64,000 bases of DNA from positions 1,364,001 through 1,428,000 of the forward strand of contig NZ_JACHEG010000002.1 in assembly GCF_014201355.1 (NCBI RefSeq), in the 5' to 3' direction. Position 1 is the stretch's first letter. Every line of letters starts with the position of its first letter. Position numbers and translations under genes: made by a program. The stretch is from Aliirhizobium wenxiniae. GTDB lineage: Bacteria > Pseudomonadota > Alphaproteobacteria > Rhizobiales > Rhizobiaceae. The notes under the pieces were generated by a model that worked only from the letters and a program-made list of their open reading frames with translations, was not told where the DNA came from and made no database searches. Positions 47,836 through 58,100 of this stretch are shown in pieces.

Positions 47836-48690
47836 ATGAAGTTTGAACTGAGGAATATCACTCGACGTTTCGGCGATCGTATCGCGGTCAATGCCGTCAA
47901 TGTAGAGATTCCCCAGGGCCAGATGGTCGGCATTATCGGCCGGTCGGGCGCCGGCAAGTCCACCCTTCTGCGGATGATCAACCGCCTGCAGGAGCCGAGC
48001 TCCGGCTCGATCCATTTCGGTGATGCCGAAGTATCGTCGCTGAAAGGCGCTGCCTTGCGCAACTGGCAGCGTGATTGCGCGATGATCTTCCAGCAGTTCA
48101 ATCTCGTGCCGCGTCTCGACGTGCTGACCAATGTCATGCTCGGCCGGTTGAACCACCGTTCGACGGTCATGAGTCTTCTCAACATCTTTTCCGACGACGA
48201 GCGACTGGCAGCCATTGCTGCTCTCGAACGCCTAGGCATCGAACAGACCGCGATGCAGCGCGCCGGCACGCTTTCCGGCGGCCAGCAGCAGCGTGTCGCG
48301 ATTGCCCGTGCACTGATGCAGTCGCCGAAGATGCTTCTCGCAGACGAGCCGATCGCTTCGCTCGACCCGCTCAACGCCAAGATCGTGATGGACGCGCTGC
48401 GCGACATCAACGAGCGCGAAGGCATCACCGTCATCACCAACCTGCACACACTCGATACGGCCCGTAGCTATTGCGAGCGGATCATCGGCATGGCCCATGG
48501 CAGCGTTGTCTTCGACGGCACACCGTCAGAACTCACAGCGACTGCGGTGCAGGAAATCTACGGCTCCGACAAGGACGGTGCCGGCATCGACGAAACGATG
48601 ACCTCGACCAGCATCAACATTCCCGCAGCCCAGGCTGGCCGGGAACAGCAATCGGGCGGGATCGGCTCGCTGGCAAGCGCCAGCGCCTGA
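47836..48690 (+). CDS. phnC: Phosphonate ABC transporter ATP-binding protein
   Basis: 284 residues. Walker A is [15 protein letters not shown], the signature [14 protein letters not shown], Walker [13 protein letters not shown] and the H-loop region [11 protein letters not shown]. The insert [14 protein letters not shown] is typical of PhnC. It energises phosphonate or phosphate-ester import with PhnD and two PhnE proteins. The last 35 residues are a Ser/Gly/Ala-rich tail beyond the usual domain. Preceded by a candidate Pho box. Confidence 0.96.
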   Translation: MKFELRNITRRFGDRIAVNAVNVEIPQGQMVGIIGRSGAGKSTLLRMINRLQEPSSGSIHFGDAEVSSLKGAALRNWQRDCAMIFQQFNLVPRLDVLTNVMLGRLNHRSTVMSLLNIFSDDERLAAIAALERLGIEQTAMQRAGTLSGGQQQRVAIARALMQSPKMLLADEPIASLDPLNAKIVMDALRDINEREGITVITNLHTLDTARSYCERIIGMAHGSVVFDGTPSELTATAVQEIYGSDKDGAGIDETMTSTSINIPAAQAGREQQSGGIGSLASASA

Positions 48691-48777
48691 TACCCGCACC
48701 CAGATCGACAGCCCGCGTAAAGGGCACACCATTCATTCATGACCCAACTCCGGATGATCCGGAAACAGGAGATCACC

Positions 48778-49683
48778 ATGCTGAAGAAAGTTCTTCTTGC
48801 TGCCGTCGCGATGAGCGTCGTTGCAGGCTCCGCAATGGCACAGGACGTCAAGGTTCTGCGCATCGGTCTCGACGGCTCGGAAAACGAAGCCGACCAGATC
48901 CGCAACACCCAGTGTGTCGCCGATGGCCTGAAGGCCTTCACCGGCGTTCCGGAAGTCCAGATTTTCCCGTCGCCTGACTATAACGGCGTCATCCAGGGCC
49001 TGCTCGGCGGCACGATCGACATCGCTTCGATGGGCGCCTCCTCCTACGCCGCTATCGCGCTGAAGGACCCTAAGGCTGTCGACCCGATCCTGACCTACAC
49101 CCAGTCGGACGGCTCCAGCGGTTACTACTCCATCATGGTTGCCCGCAAGGACAGCGGCATCAAGACGCTGGCCGACGCCAAGGGCAAGAAGATCGGCTTC
49201 GCCGACCCGGATAGCACGTCTGGTTACCTCGTCCCGAACGTTGCCCTGCCGAAGGAAATCGGCGCACCGGTCAAGGAATACTTCTCTGAAAGCGGCTTCG
49301 GCGGCGGTCACGAGAACCTCGTTCTCGCCGTTCTCGACAAGAAGTTCGACGTCGGCACGACCTTCGGTTCGGGCGTTGGCAAGTGGGAAGACGGTTATAC
49401 CGGCGGCAACCTGCACCAGATGGTCAACAAGGGCATCCTCGACATGGACGACGTCGTTGAAGTCTGGAAGTCGCCGCTGATCCCGAACGGCCCGCTGATG
49501 GTGAACAACAAGCTGCCGCAGGAAATGCGCGACAAGGTCGAAGCTTTCTTCATGGAACTTCCGAAGAAGGACCACGATTGCTTCAAGGCCTACACGCAGG
49601 GCGACAACAAGGAATACATCAAGGTCGATCAGTCCTTCTACCAGACGATCATCGACGCTCGTAAGTCCGTTATCGGCGGCTGA
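48778..49683 (+). CDS. phnD: Phosphonate-binding periplasmic protein
   Basis: 301 residues. The signal peptide MLKKVLLAAVAMSVVAGS ends near AMAQDV. The mature protein resembles PhnD: FTGVPEVQIFPSPDYNGVIQ and FADPDSTSGYLVPN form the phosphonate pocket, and VGTTFGSGVGKW follows. AGGAG seven bases before the ATG at 48778 fixes the start. A strong hairpin lies between it and phnE, which may raise expression of the binding protein over the permeases. Confidence 0.96.
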   Translation: MLKKVLLAAVAMSVVAGSAMAQDVKVLRIGLDGSENEADQIRNTQCVADGLKAFTGVPEVQIFPSPDYNGVIQGLLGGTIDIASMGASSYAAIALKDPKAVDPILTYTQSDGSSGYYSIMVARKDSGIKTLADAKGKKIGFADPDSTSGYLVPNVALPKEIGAPVKEYFSESGFGGGHENLVLAVLDKKFDVGTTFGSGVGKWEDGYTGGNLHQMVNKGILDMDDVVEVWKSPLIPNGPLMVNNKLPQEMRDKVEAFFMELPKKDHDCFKAYTQGDNKEYIKVDQSFYQTIIDARKSVIGG

Positions 49684-49705
49684 TTTTCCTCACCCCCCAT
49701 CCAGG

Positions 49706-49736
49706 CGGCGGCGCTCCAAAAGCGCCGCCGTTTCTA
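49706..49736 (+). terminator. Hairpin (attenuator) between phnD and phnE
   Basis: CGGCGGCGCT (49706-49715) pairs perfectly with AGCGCCGCCG (49721-49730), loop CCAAA, followed by only three T residues. It is likely a leaky terminator or 3' stabiliser giving more phnD than phnE mRNA. Confidence 0.6.
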
Positions 49737-49754
49737 CAAGCGAGAGCGCGGATC

Positions 49755-50744
49755 ATGGCGACCATCAGCGAAAGCAACAATAGCGGCCCCAGAGGCGAGC
49801 TAGGCCCGGCAGCATCCATGGTGATGCAGCATTACCGGCAGCAGCTGCGGACACGCCGCATCTATACCGCGATCTCGATTGTCGTTTTTCTCATCGTGCT
49901 GTTCTACTCGCTGCAATTCGCCAATGATGCGAATGCCGGCAAGTTCTTCGAGCGTCTGCCCTATTTCTTCGATTTCATCCGCAGCTTCGTGCCGGATAGC
50001 CCGATGGAAATCTTCCGGGCGATGTTCGACCTGCCGTCGCCCTATGCGGACGGTTCGCTCAAATACAATTACACGGCCGACCGCCACTACATTACCGACA
50101 CGCTTTACATCCCGAACTTCATCTACCAGCTGGTGATCACCATCAACATCGCACTGGTTTCGACCATTATCGGTGCGGCGCTCGCCTTCCTGCTCTGCTT
50201 TTTCGCATCGACCAATCTGGTTGGCGCCGGCGCGACCCGCTTTGTCGTGCGCCGCATCATGGAAGTGATGCGCGCCTTTCCGGAGATCGTCATCGCCGGC
50301 CTTCTGACCGCGATCCTTTCGATCGGCCCGATTGCGGCGATCATCGCGATCACCGTCCATACGATCGGCGCGCTCGGAAAGCTGTTCTTCGAGGTGGTGG
50401 AAAATTCCGACATGAAACCGGATGAAGGCCTGCGGGCCGCCGGTGCCTCCTGGGTCGAGCGCGTGCGTTTCGCCATCGTTCCCCAGGTCCTGCCGAATTT
50501 CGTCTCCTACACGCTGCTGCGCGCAGAGATCAATGTGCGCGCCTCGACGATCATCGGGGCCGTCGGCGGCGGCGGTATCGGTGAAGTCTTTCGTCTGGCA
50601 ATCGGCCGCGATCATGCCGCCAAAACCTATGCGATCATCATCCTGCTGCTCGTCAGCATCATCATCATCGACCAGTTTTCCGCCTGGCTTCGTCGCCGGC
50701 TGATCGGCCACCAGTCCTTCGAATTCGGCAGGGGAGCAGCCTGA
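49755..50744 (+). CDS. phnE: Phosphonate ABC transporter permease 1
   Basis: 329 residues with about six membrane helices. A single helix near residue 45 is followed by a periplasmic segment, then the channel domain with the coupling loop DEGLRAAGASWVERVRFAIVPQVLPNF and RAEINVRASTIIGAVGGGGIGE, the PhnE signature. It forms the heterodimeric channel with the next gene, whose start overlaps this stop by one base. Confidence 0.95.
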   Translation: MATISESNNSGPRGELGPAASMVMQHYRQQLRTRRIYTAISIVVFLIVLFYSLQFANDANAGKFFERLPYFFDFIRSFVPDSPMEIFRAMFDLPSPYADGSLKYNYTADRHYITDTLYIPNFIYQLVITINIALVSTIIGAALAFLLCFFASTNLVGAGATRFVVRRIMEVMRAFPEIVIAGLLTAILSIGPIAAIIAITVHTIGALGKLFFEVVENSDMKPDEGLRAAGASWVERVRFAIVPQVLPNFVSYTLLRAEINVRASTIIGAVGGGGIGEVFRLAIGRDHAAKTYAIIILLLVSIIIIDQFSAWLRRRLIGHQSFEFGRGAA

Positions 50745-52099
50745 TGATCTCTTCGGTTCCCTCGATCAATGCATCCGACCGCGAGCGCCTGCGCGCCGCA
50801 CATCCGGAAGTGTTTCACCGCTCCTTCCTGAAGCGTTACGGTCTGCTTGTCGGCTCTGGCATCGTGACCCTGTACCTCGTGGTCTGCTTCTTCGCCTTCA
50901 ATGTCGGCCCGGCCTTCATGAACGGCCAGTGGGATCGTGCGTCGCTCTATATCCAGGACTGGTATTCCTGGCGTGCACAGCCACGCCTGCGCTTCGAGGA
51001 TAACGGAACGGTTCGGGCGCAATGGTCTAGCCGCGGCCAATATGCCCAGGGCGCGGAGATCTTCTGGCTGAAGCCGACCGCGACCGGTGGCTATACCGTG
51101 ACCTATGGCAGCGATGACGACCGTCTCGAAGTGAACCCGAGCCGTGTCGACGTTTATGTCAACGGCACGGCCTATCCCGTGACGATCACCGAGGATGCGG
51201 CAACGGCACCGGCTAATGCCCCTTCCGCAATTCAGCAGGACGGCAACAAGGTCCTCGTGCATTACGGCTTTGAAGGCCAGGCCGAAATCCGCACCTCTCA
51301 GGTTTATATCCAGCGCCGCTTCCTCGGCTGGGCGAATTTCCTGTTCGACACGAAATCCGATTTCTGGGGCAAGAGCTGGAGCCAGCTGATCAGTCTCGCA
51401 ACGGTCGGCGAACGGCTCGATCCGGCGCGTTCGAACATTTCCCACATGGTCGACGATTTCCTCGGCAACAATGTCTGGCAGCATGCCGACATCCTATGGA
51501 AGCTGATGCAGACTCTGGTCATGGCCTTTGTCGGCACGCTGCTCGGCACGATCTTCGCCTTCCCGCTCGCCTTCATCGCGGCGCGTAACATCACGCTGAA
51601 CCGCGCTGCCAATTGGGGCATGAAGCGGCTGTTCGACTTCCTGCGCTCGGTCGACATGCTGATCTGGGCACTGTTCTTCACCCGCTCCTTCGGCCCCGGA
51701 CCAATCCCCGGCATTGCGGCGATCTTCTTCACCGATGCCGGTGCGCTCGGAAAGGTCTATGCGGAAGCGGTGGAGAATGTGGACGACAAGCAGCGCGAGG
51801 GCGTGAAGTCCGTCGGAGCATCGCCGGTCATCGTCAACCGCTTCGGCATCGTGCCGCAGGTCCTGCCGGTATTCATCTCGCAATCGCTGTATTTCTGGGA
51901 ATCGAACACCCGTTCGGCAACCGTCATCGGCGCCGTGGGTGCCGGCGGTATCGGTCTCAAGCTTCTGGAAGCGATGGGCACCAATGCCGACTGGGACAAG
52001 GTTGCCTATATGGTGCTGCTCATCCTGTTCGTGGTCTTCCTGTTCGACAACGTGTCGAATGCGATCCGCTCTCGACTGATCGGTGGCCCGACACATTAA
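50744..52099 (+). CDS. phnE: Phosphonate ABC transporter permease 2
   Basis: 451 residues, the longer rhizobial second PhnE. After a first helix at about residues 35-60 it carries a large periplasmic domain (about 60-220), not found in short PhnE proteins. The channel domain follows, with EGVKSVGASPVIVNRFGIVP and ESNTRSATVIGAVGAGGIG. It pairs with the preceding permease. The gene ends 116 bases before the 2H phosphoesterase gene; that gap has one perfect PhoB half-site (CTGTCAT at 52120). Confidence 0.94.
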   Translation: MISSVPSINASDRERLRAAHPEVFHRSFLKRYGLLVGSGIVTLYLVVCFFAFNVGPAFMNGQWDRASLYIQDWYSWRAQPRLRFEDNGTVRAQWSSRGQYAQGAEIFWLKPTATGGYTVTYGSDDDRLEVNPSRVDVYVNGTAYPVTITEDAATAPANAPSAIQQDGNKVLVHYGFEGQAEIRTSQVYIQRRFLGWANFLFDTKSDFWGKSWSQLISLATVGERLDPARSNISHMVDDFLGNNVWQHADILWKLMQTLVMAFVGTLLGTIFAFPLAFIAARNITLNRAANWGMKRLFDFLRSVDMLIWALFFTRSFGPGPIPGIAAIFFTDAGALGKVYAEAVENVDDKQREGVKSVGASPVIVNRFGIVPQVLPVFISQSLYFWESNTRSATVIGAVGAGGIGLKLLEAMGTNADWDKVAYMVLLILFVVFLFDNVSNAIRSRLIGGPTH

Positions 52100-52215
52100 A
52101 GCACGTCCGCATCATCATTCTGTCATGGAAATCTTTTAGGCGCAGGGTCTGTTTCCCGGCGTGGCGGATGTCTAGACTTCCGCCTTCTATCCTTCCCTGA
52201 TTCCGGACCGATGCC

Positions 52216-52929
52216 TTGCGTTACGCTCTCTATTTTTCCCCTGCTGCGGACCATCCGCTGACAAAGATTGCATCCCGCTGGCTCGGCCGTGACGCCTTTA
52301 CCGGCGAGGCGTTTGCAACGCCCGACGTCGCCGGACTTTCGGTGGAGGAGGTTCACGCGCTTACCGCCGATCCTCGCCGCTACGCCTTTCACGCGACACT
52401 CAAGGCTCCGTTCGAACTGGCGGACGGCAAGACGGAAGCGGAATTGATCGAGGCTTTCGAACAGTTTGCGGCGACGACCGAAGCCTTCGAGATCCCGAAT
52501 CTCATTGTCGGCCAGCTCGGCCGGTTCTTCGCGCTGGTACCGGATCGGGTCTATCCCGAGCTGCAGGACTATGCTGCCCGCATCGTCGAGGACTTCGAAC
52601 CATTCCGGGCGCCGCTTTCGGATGCCGATATCGCCCGCCGCAAACCGGAAACGCTGTCGCCGCAGCATCGCGACAACCTGATGCGCTGGGGTTATCCGCA
52701 TGTGATGGACGAGTTCCGCTTTCACATGACGCTGTCCGGCCAGGTTCCGCCCGAACAGGCGCCGGCAATGCGCGCCGCTCTTGAGCCGCGTTTTGCCGAA
52801 TTCATTAACAGGCCGCTTTCCATTAACGGCATCGCGCTCTTCGTCGAGCCTGCCCGCGGCGCAGATTTTATTGCCCATCGCTGGCTGCCCCTGAAGCCGG
52901 CTTCCGAGATCAGAAAGACCGCCTCATGA
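52216..52929 (+). CDS. 2H-type phosphoesterase of phosphonate operons (DUF1045)
   Basis: 237 residues, DUF1045 family, found in C-P lyase operons. Two HxT motifs, YAFHATLKAPF (His59, Thr61) and FRFHMTLSGQV (His170, Thr172), are the signature of the 2H superfamily, which opens cyclic 2',3'- or 1,2-phosphates. No phnP gene is present in this cluster, so the protein may hydrolyse the 1,2-cyclic ribose phosphate that PhnJ makes; that is an inference. The start is a TTG at 52216, where the conserved MRYALYFSP begins. The stop overlaps the phnM start (ATGA). Confidence 0.9.
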   Translation: MRYALYFSPAADHPLTKIASRWLGRDAFTGEAFATPDVAGLSVEEVHALTADPRRYAFHATLKAPFELADGKTEAELIEAFEQFAATTEAFEIPNLIVGQLGRFFALVPDRVYPELQDYAARIVEDFEPFRAPLSDADIARRKPETLSPQHRDNLMRWGYPHVMDEFRFHMTLSGQVPPEQAPAMRAALEPRFAEFINRPLSINGIALFVEPARGADFIAHRWLPLKPASEIRKTAS

Positions 52930-54062
52930 CCGAGACCGTATTCAAGAATGCCCGCATCGTGCTGGAAGACAGTGTTATCTCCGGCTCCGTGCAGATCCGT
53001 GACGGCAAGATCGCCGACATTTCCGAAGGCAGCGTTCAGACCGGCGAGGATTTCGAGGGCGACTACCTGATCCCGGGTCTGGTCGAACTTCATACCGACC
53101 ATCTCGAGACGCATTACTCCCCTCGTCCCGGTGTGCGCTGGAACCCGACCGCTGCAATCCAGGCCCATGACGCGCAGATCGCCTCTTCCGGCATCACTAC
53201 CGTGTTCGACTGCCTGCGCATGGGTTCGGACGAAGACGGCGGCTTCGAGCATGGCGAAATGCGCGACATGGCCGACGCCATCCAGACAGCCGAACGCGAA
53301 GGGCGGCTGCGCTCCGAGCACCTGATCCATCTGCGTTGCGAGGTTTCAGCGGATAACGTTCTGGAGCATTTTGCCGATTTCGAGAATGACAGCCATGTCC
53401 GTCTCGTGTCGCTGATGGACCATGCCCCCGGCCAGCGCCAGTTCCAGACCATGGACCAGTACATCTTCTATTATCAGAAGAAGCGCGGCCTGACCGATGA
53501 AGCCTTCAAGATCTTCGTCGACAAGCGCGTGGCGGAATCGCAGCGCAACTCGACGCCGCACCGTATCGCGATCGCCAAACATTGCGCAGAACGCGGCATC
53601 ACCGTTGCAAGCCATGACGACGCAACGCTCGATCATGTCGACGAGGCGATCGAAAACGGCGTCAAGCTTGCTGAGTTCCCGACCAGTTTCGAAGCTGCCG
53701 CCGCCTCGCACAAGGCCGGCATGAGCGTGCTGATGGGCGCGCCGAACGTGGTACGCGGCAAGTCGCATTCCGGCAATATCGCCGCCCGCGACCTTGCTGC
53801 CGGAGACGTTCTCGATGTGCTGTCATCGGACTACGTGCCTCTCAGCCTGCTTTACGCGCCCTTCATTCTTGCAGACGATGTCGAGGGGATCTCTTTGCCG
53901 AAGGCAATCGCCATGGTGACCTCCACCCCGGCCCGCACAGCTGGCCTTGCCGATCGCGGCCGGATCGCGACCGGGCTGCGTGCTGACCTCGTCCGGGTTC
54001 ACCGCGAGGCAGGCGTGCCGGTATCGCGCGCCGTATGGCGGCAAGGGCGCCGGGTGGCCTAA
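52926..54062 (+). CDS. phnM: Alpha-D-ribose 1-methylphosphonate 5-triphosphate diphosphatase
   Basis: 378 residues, amidohydrolase superfamily. It removes pyrophosphate from the 5-triphosphate formed by PhnGHIL, giving the PhnJ substrate. Metal-site motifs are LIPGLVELHTDHLETHYSPR, GITTVFDCL, SLMDHAPGQRQF, VASHDDATLDHV and the late MGAPNVVRGKSHSGN. Coupled to the upstream phosphoesterase gene by ATGA and to phnN by a one-base overlap. Confidence 0.97.
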   Translation: MTETVFKNARIVLEDSVISGSVQIRDGKIADISEGSVQTGEDFEGDYLIPGLVELHTDHLETHYSPRPGVRWNPTAAIQAHDAQIASSGITTVFDCLRMGSDEDGGFEHGEMRDMADAIQTAEREGRLRSEHLIHLRCEVSADNVLEHFADFENDSHVRLVSLMDHAPGQRQFQTMDQYIFYYQKKRGLTDEAFKIFVDKRVAESQRNSTPHRIAIAKHCAERGITVASHDDATLDHVDEAIENGVKLAEFPTSFEAAAASHKAGMSVLMGAPNVVRGKSHSGNIAARDLAAGDVLDVLSSDYVPLSLLYAPFILADDVEGISLPKAIAMVTSTPARTAGLADRGRIATGLRADLVRVHREAGVPVSRAVWRQGRRVA

Positions 54063-54670
54063 TGGACGGATCATCTGAACCCCGCAGAAAAGCCGGTGAA
54101 GGCTGCATGATCGCGGTCGTCGGCCCCAGTGGGGCCGGCAAGGATACGCTGATGGCTTACGCAGCCCGCGCCTTCTCGGATCGCACTGACGTGGTGTTTA
54201 CCCGTCGCGTGATAACCCGCGACGCCGCTGCCGGCGGCGAAGATCATGATGGCGTCTGCGAAGCCGAGTTCGAAAAACTCAAAGCCGATGGCCGCTTCGC
54301 CGTTTCATGGGAAGCTCACGGATTGCATTACGGCATACCCGTCGAGACGAAGAATGCCGTGGCGAACGGCGCGGTCGTTATCGCAAACGGATCGCGCTCC
54401 GCGCTCGGCCTGTTCGGGCAAGCCTATCCGAACCTCGTCGTCATCAACGTAACAGCACGCCCGGAAGTGCTAGCACTGCGACTTGAAGCGCGCGGGCGAG
54501 AAAGCAGAGAAGACATTCTGCGCCGGCTGAACCGGAGCTCGCTTGGTGTGATCGGCGACTATAAGGTGATCACGATCGACAATAGCGGTGAAATAGAAAT
54601 TTCGGGCAAAGCGATTGTCGATGCCGTTTCGACTTTATTATCCCAGTCTTTCATTCCCAGAGAAAAATAA
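54062..54670 (+). CDS. phnN: Ribose 1,5-bisphosphate phosphokinase
   Basis: 202 residues; makes 5-phosphoribosyl diphosphate from ribose 1,5-bisphosphate, closing the C-P lyase pathway into nucleotide metabolism. The P-loop is GPSGAGKDTLM (about 21-31); VVFTRRVITRDAAAGGEDHDGV and the guanylate-kinase-like WEAHGLHYGIP follow. The ATG at 54062 overlaps the phnM stop; a second ATG at 54107 (CMIAVVGPSG) is possible. Last gene of the cluster. Confidence 0.95.
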   Translation: MDGSSEPRRKAGEGCMIAVVGPSGAGKDTLMAYAARAFSDRTDVVFTRRVITRDAAAGGEDHDGVCEAEFEKLKADGRFAVSWEAHGLHYGIPVETKNAVANGAVVIANGSRSALGLFGQAYPNLVVINVTARPEVLALRLEARGRESREDILRRLNRSSLGVIGDYKVITIDNSGEIEISGKAIVDAVSTLLSQSFIPREK

Positions 54671-54800
54671 AACCTGACACGCTTTAAAGTTCCAATGGCT
54701 CCCCTACCTGTTTCATTCGGCATGCCTAATAGAGGTGGAGCCAAATGGAGCTGGGGCGGTGATAGAAACACGAGCAAGGGATGGGGCGGAACCTGACGGT

Positions 54801-55061
54801 ATGGCAAATCCGGATCTCGAGGCACGAATAGTCGTGTTGGAGATCGTCGCCATGACCGCATTGGCGTTGACGCTCGACACCTCCGACAATGGCAACTCCG
54901 ATCAGGCCCGCGGTATAGCGGCACTAATCCAGGATACCGTGCGACAACGATCGCGCGAAGTCGGCCTAACGAAGTCTGCCCAGGAAACGGCGGACACCTA
55001 TGCCGAGGAGCTGTTGTCCACGGCACTGACTTCTCTTTACCCGGATAGCGGGTCCGCCTGA
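54801..55061 (+). CDS. Small hypothetical protein
   Basis: 86 residues from the ATG at 54801; a GTG at 54735 would add 22 residues. A short hydrophobic stretch VVLEIVAMTALALTL is followed by a polar helical region (DQARGIAALIQDTVRQRSRE) and a Ser-rich end. No family is recognised and no signal peptide is clear. It sits alone between phnN and polA, convergent with polA (stops 41 bases apart). The helical, charged pattern suggests a real small protein, but evidence is limited to frame and composition. Confidence 0.5.
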   Translation: MANPDLEARIVVLEIVAMTALALTLDTSDNGNSDQARGIAALIQDTVRQRSREVGLTKSAQETADTYAEELLSTALTSLYPDSGSA

Positions 55062-55102
55062 GCGGCGTTCCCGATCGTTAATCGAACCGGAGACTGGGCG
55101 CG

Positions 55103-58100
55103 TCAGTGCGCCTCGTCCCAATTTGACGCGGCGCGCGCATCCACCTTGAGCGGCACCTTCATCGAGATGGCAGGCATTGCTGCCTGCTCCATGGTCGAGA
55201 CGATGATCGGCATGGCCTTTTCGACGTCGGCATCCTCGACTTCGAAAATCAGTTCATCGTGGACCTGAAGCAGCATGCGCACACGTTCGCCAAGCCCGGC
55301 TTCAGCCAGTACCGGCTCCATCTTCACCATGGCACGGCGAATGATATCTGCCGCAGAACCCTGAATCGGTGCGTTGATCGCCGCACGTTCATTGAAGGCG
55401 CGCATCGAAGGGTTGGACGACTTGATTTCCGGGTAATGGGCGCGGCGGCCGAAGATCGTCTCCACATAGCCATGCTCGCGAGCGAAGGTCTTGGTGCTAT
55501 CCATGTAGTCACGGATGCCGGGGAAGCGCTCGAAGTATTTCTTGATGTAGTCGCTCGCCTCGGACCGTTCGATCGACAGCTGATTGGCAAGACCGAAGGC
55601 GGAAATGCCGTAGATGATGCCGAAATTGATCGCCTTGGCGCGACGGCGCACTTCACTCGGCATGCCTTCTACCGGTACGCCGAACATTTCCGACGCTGTC
55701 ATGGCATGGATGTCGACGCCGTCCTCGAAGGCCTGGCGAAGCTGCGGAATGTCGGCCACATGGGCGAGCACGCGCAGTTCGATCTGGCTGTAGTCGGCGG
55801 ACAGAAGCTTGTGTCCCGGCGAAGCAATGAAGGCAGTACGGATCTTGCGGCCTTCTGCAGTCCTTACCGGAATGTTCTGCAGGTTCGGTTCGGAGGACGA
55901 CAGGCGGCCGGTCGTGGTCGAGGCCAGAGAATAGGAGGTGTGAACCCGCTTGGTCTCGGGATGGACATAACCGGGCAATGCGTCGGTGTAGGTGGACTTC
56001 AGCTTGGTCAGCTGGCGCCAGTCGACGATCTTGCGCGGCAGTTCGGCGCCTTCGGCCGCCAGGTCTTCCAGAACCTGCGCAGACGTAGACCATTGGCCGG
56101 TCTTGGTCTTGGAACCGCCCGGCAGCCCCATCTTGCCGAACAGGATATCGCCGAGCTGTTTCGGAGAACCGATGGTGAATTTTTCGCCTGCGAGTGCGTA
56201 GATCTCGTCTTCGAAGGCCGCTGCCTTCTGCGCCAGTTCGCCGGAAAGACGCGACAGGATCTGCCGGTCGATGGAGATGCCGCGCTCTTCCATACGCGCC
56301 AGAACCTCGACCAACGGACGCTCCAGCCGTTCGTAAATACGGGTAAGGCCCATCGCGGCCAGCTGCGGCTTCAGCACCATCCAGAGGCGCAGCGTCACAT
56401 CGGCATCTTCGGCGGCATAGGTCGTCGCACGGTCGATATCGACGAAATCGAAGGTGACGCCGCTCTTGCCCGAACCGGCCACATCCTTGAAGGCGATCGG
56501 CTTATGGTTCAGCCAGCGCTCGGAAAGCGTGTCCATGCCGTGCGTGGTCTTGCCGGCATCCAGCACATAGGACATCAGCATCGTATCGTCATAACCCTTC
56601 ACGGTGATGCCGTGGCGCTTCATGACGAGGTAATCGAATTTGAGGTTCTGCGCGACCTTGAGGACCGATGGATCTTCGAGCAGCGGCTTCAGGCGATCGA
56701 GAGCATCTCGGGTCGATAGCTGGTTTTCGGCCATTCCGCCGCCGAGCAGATCACCAACGCCGGTCTTGTGGGTGAGCGGCACATAGGCGGCGCGAACATC
56801 GAGCCCGGACGGATTATCGCTGTTATCGGCAATGGCGAGCGAAAAACCGACCAGTTCGGTCTGCATCGGATCGAGCGAATTGGTCTCGGTATCAAAGCCG
56901 ACAAGACCGGTTTCACGTGCCGCCTTGATCCAGTCGTCGAGCACCTCGACATCTCGGATCGTCACGTATTTCGTCGTGTCGATCCTGGTATTGGCGAAAG
57001 CGGCGATCCGTGCGTCCGCGAGATCCGACGGCGTTGCGCCATCTGTACCCTTGGCGACAGCAGTCTTGGCAGGCGAAGCCGGCGCATCGGCAGCAGCTTC
57101 GCCGGTGTCGACCGCGGTGCCGGCGTCGAGATCCGGTCCACGTGCGTCTGCGCCCCATTCCACTTCGATGAGAGCCGGTTCGATGGCATTGGCATCACAT
57201 TCGCAGGCGGTTGCCACGCGGCGGGTCAGCGTGCCGAATTCCATCGCCTTGAGGAAGGCTACGAGCTTCGGCCCGTCCTGTGGCTCAAGGAACAACGCGT
57301 CGAGATCGAGCTCAAGCGGCACATCGGTCCGCAGCTCCACCAGCTGGCGGGAAAGGCGCGCCATATCGGCATTGGCAATGATGTTTTCGCGGCGCTTGAC
57401 CTGCTTGATCTCGCCTGCGCGTGCCAGCAGCGTATCGAGATCGCCGAACTCTTCCAGAAGCTGGGCAGCGGTCTTCGGGCCGATGCCGGGAATGCCCGGA
57501 ACGTTATCAACCGAATCGCCGACCAGCGCCTGAAGGTCGATCATTTTTTCCGGCGGCACGCCCCATTTTTCGACAACCTCCGGAATGCCGATCTGCTTGT
57601 CCTTCATGCTATCGTACATGTGGACCATCGGCGTCACGAGCTGCATCAGGTCCTTGTCGGAAGACACGATGGTTACGTCTGCGCCAGTGGCTTCCGCCTG
57701 ACGGGCGTAAGTCGCGATGATGTCGTCGGCTTCGAAACCCTCGGTCTCTATGCAGGGCAGATTGAAAGCGCGGGTCGCCTGACGGATCAGGCCGAATTGC
57801 GGGACCAGTTCTTCCGGTGGCGCCGAGCGGTTTGCCTTGTAGGCATCGTAGAGATCCTTGCGGAAAGTCTTCGACGAATAGTCGAAGATGACCGCGAAAT
57901 GGGTGGGCGTCACGCCAACGGATGTGTCACGCGCATCGGTGAGAAGCTTCCAGAGCATGTTGCAAAAGCCGGAGACCGCACCGACCGGCAGGCCATCGGT
58001 TTTGCGCGTCAATGGCGGCAATGCGTGGAAAGCACGGAAGATAAATCCGGACCCGTCGACTAGGAAGAGGTGATCGCCTTTTTTCATGGGCATGAAATAG

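Noticed and set aside
52120..52126. Pho-box half-site CTGTCAT before the 2H phosphoesterase gene
   Set aside because: Only one half-site matches; the second unit at the 11-base spacing does not, so a single heptamer may be chance.
55259..56719. Long plus-strand frames opposite polA (also 56768-58063)
   Set aside because: polA motifs are unambiguous on the minus strand and the plus translations show no family features.
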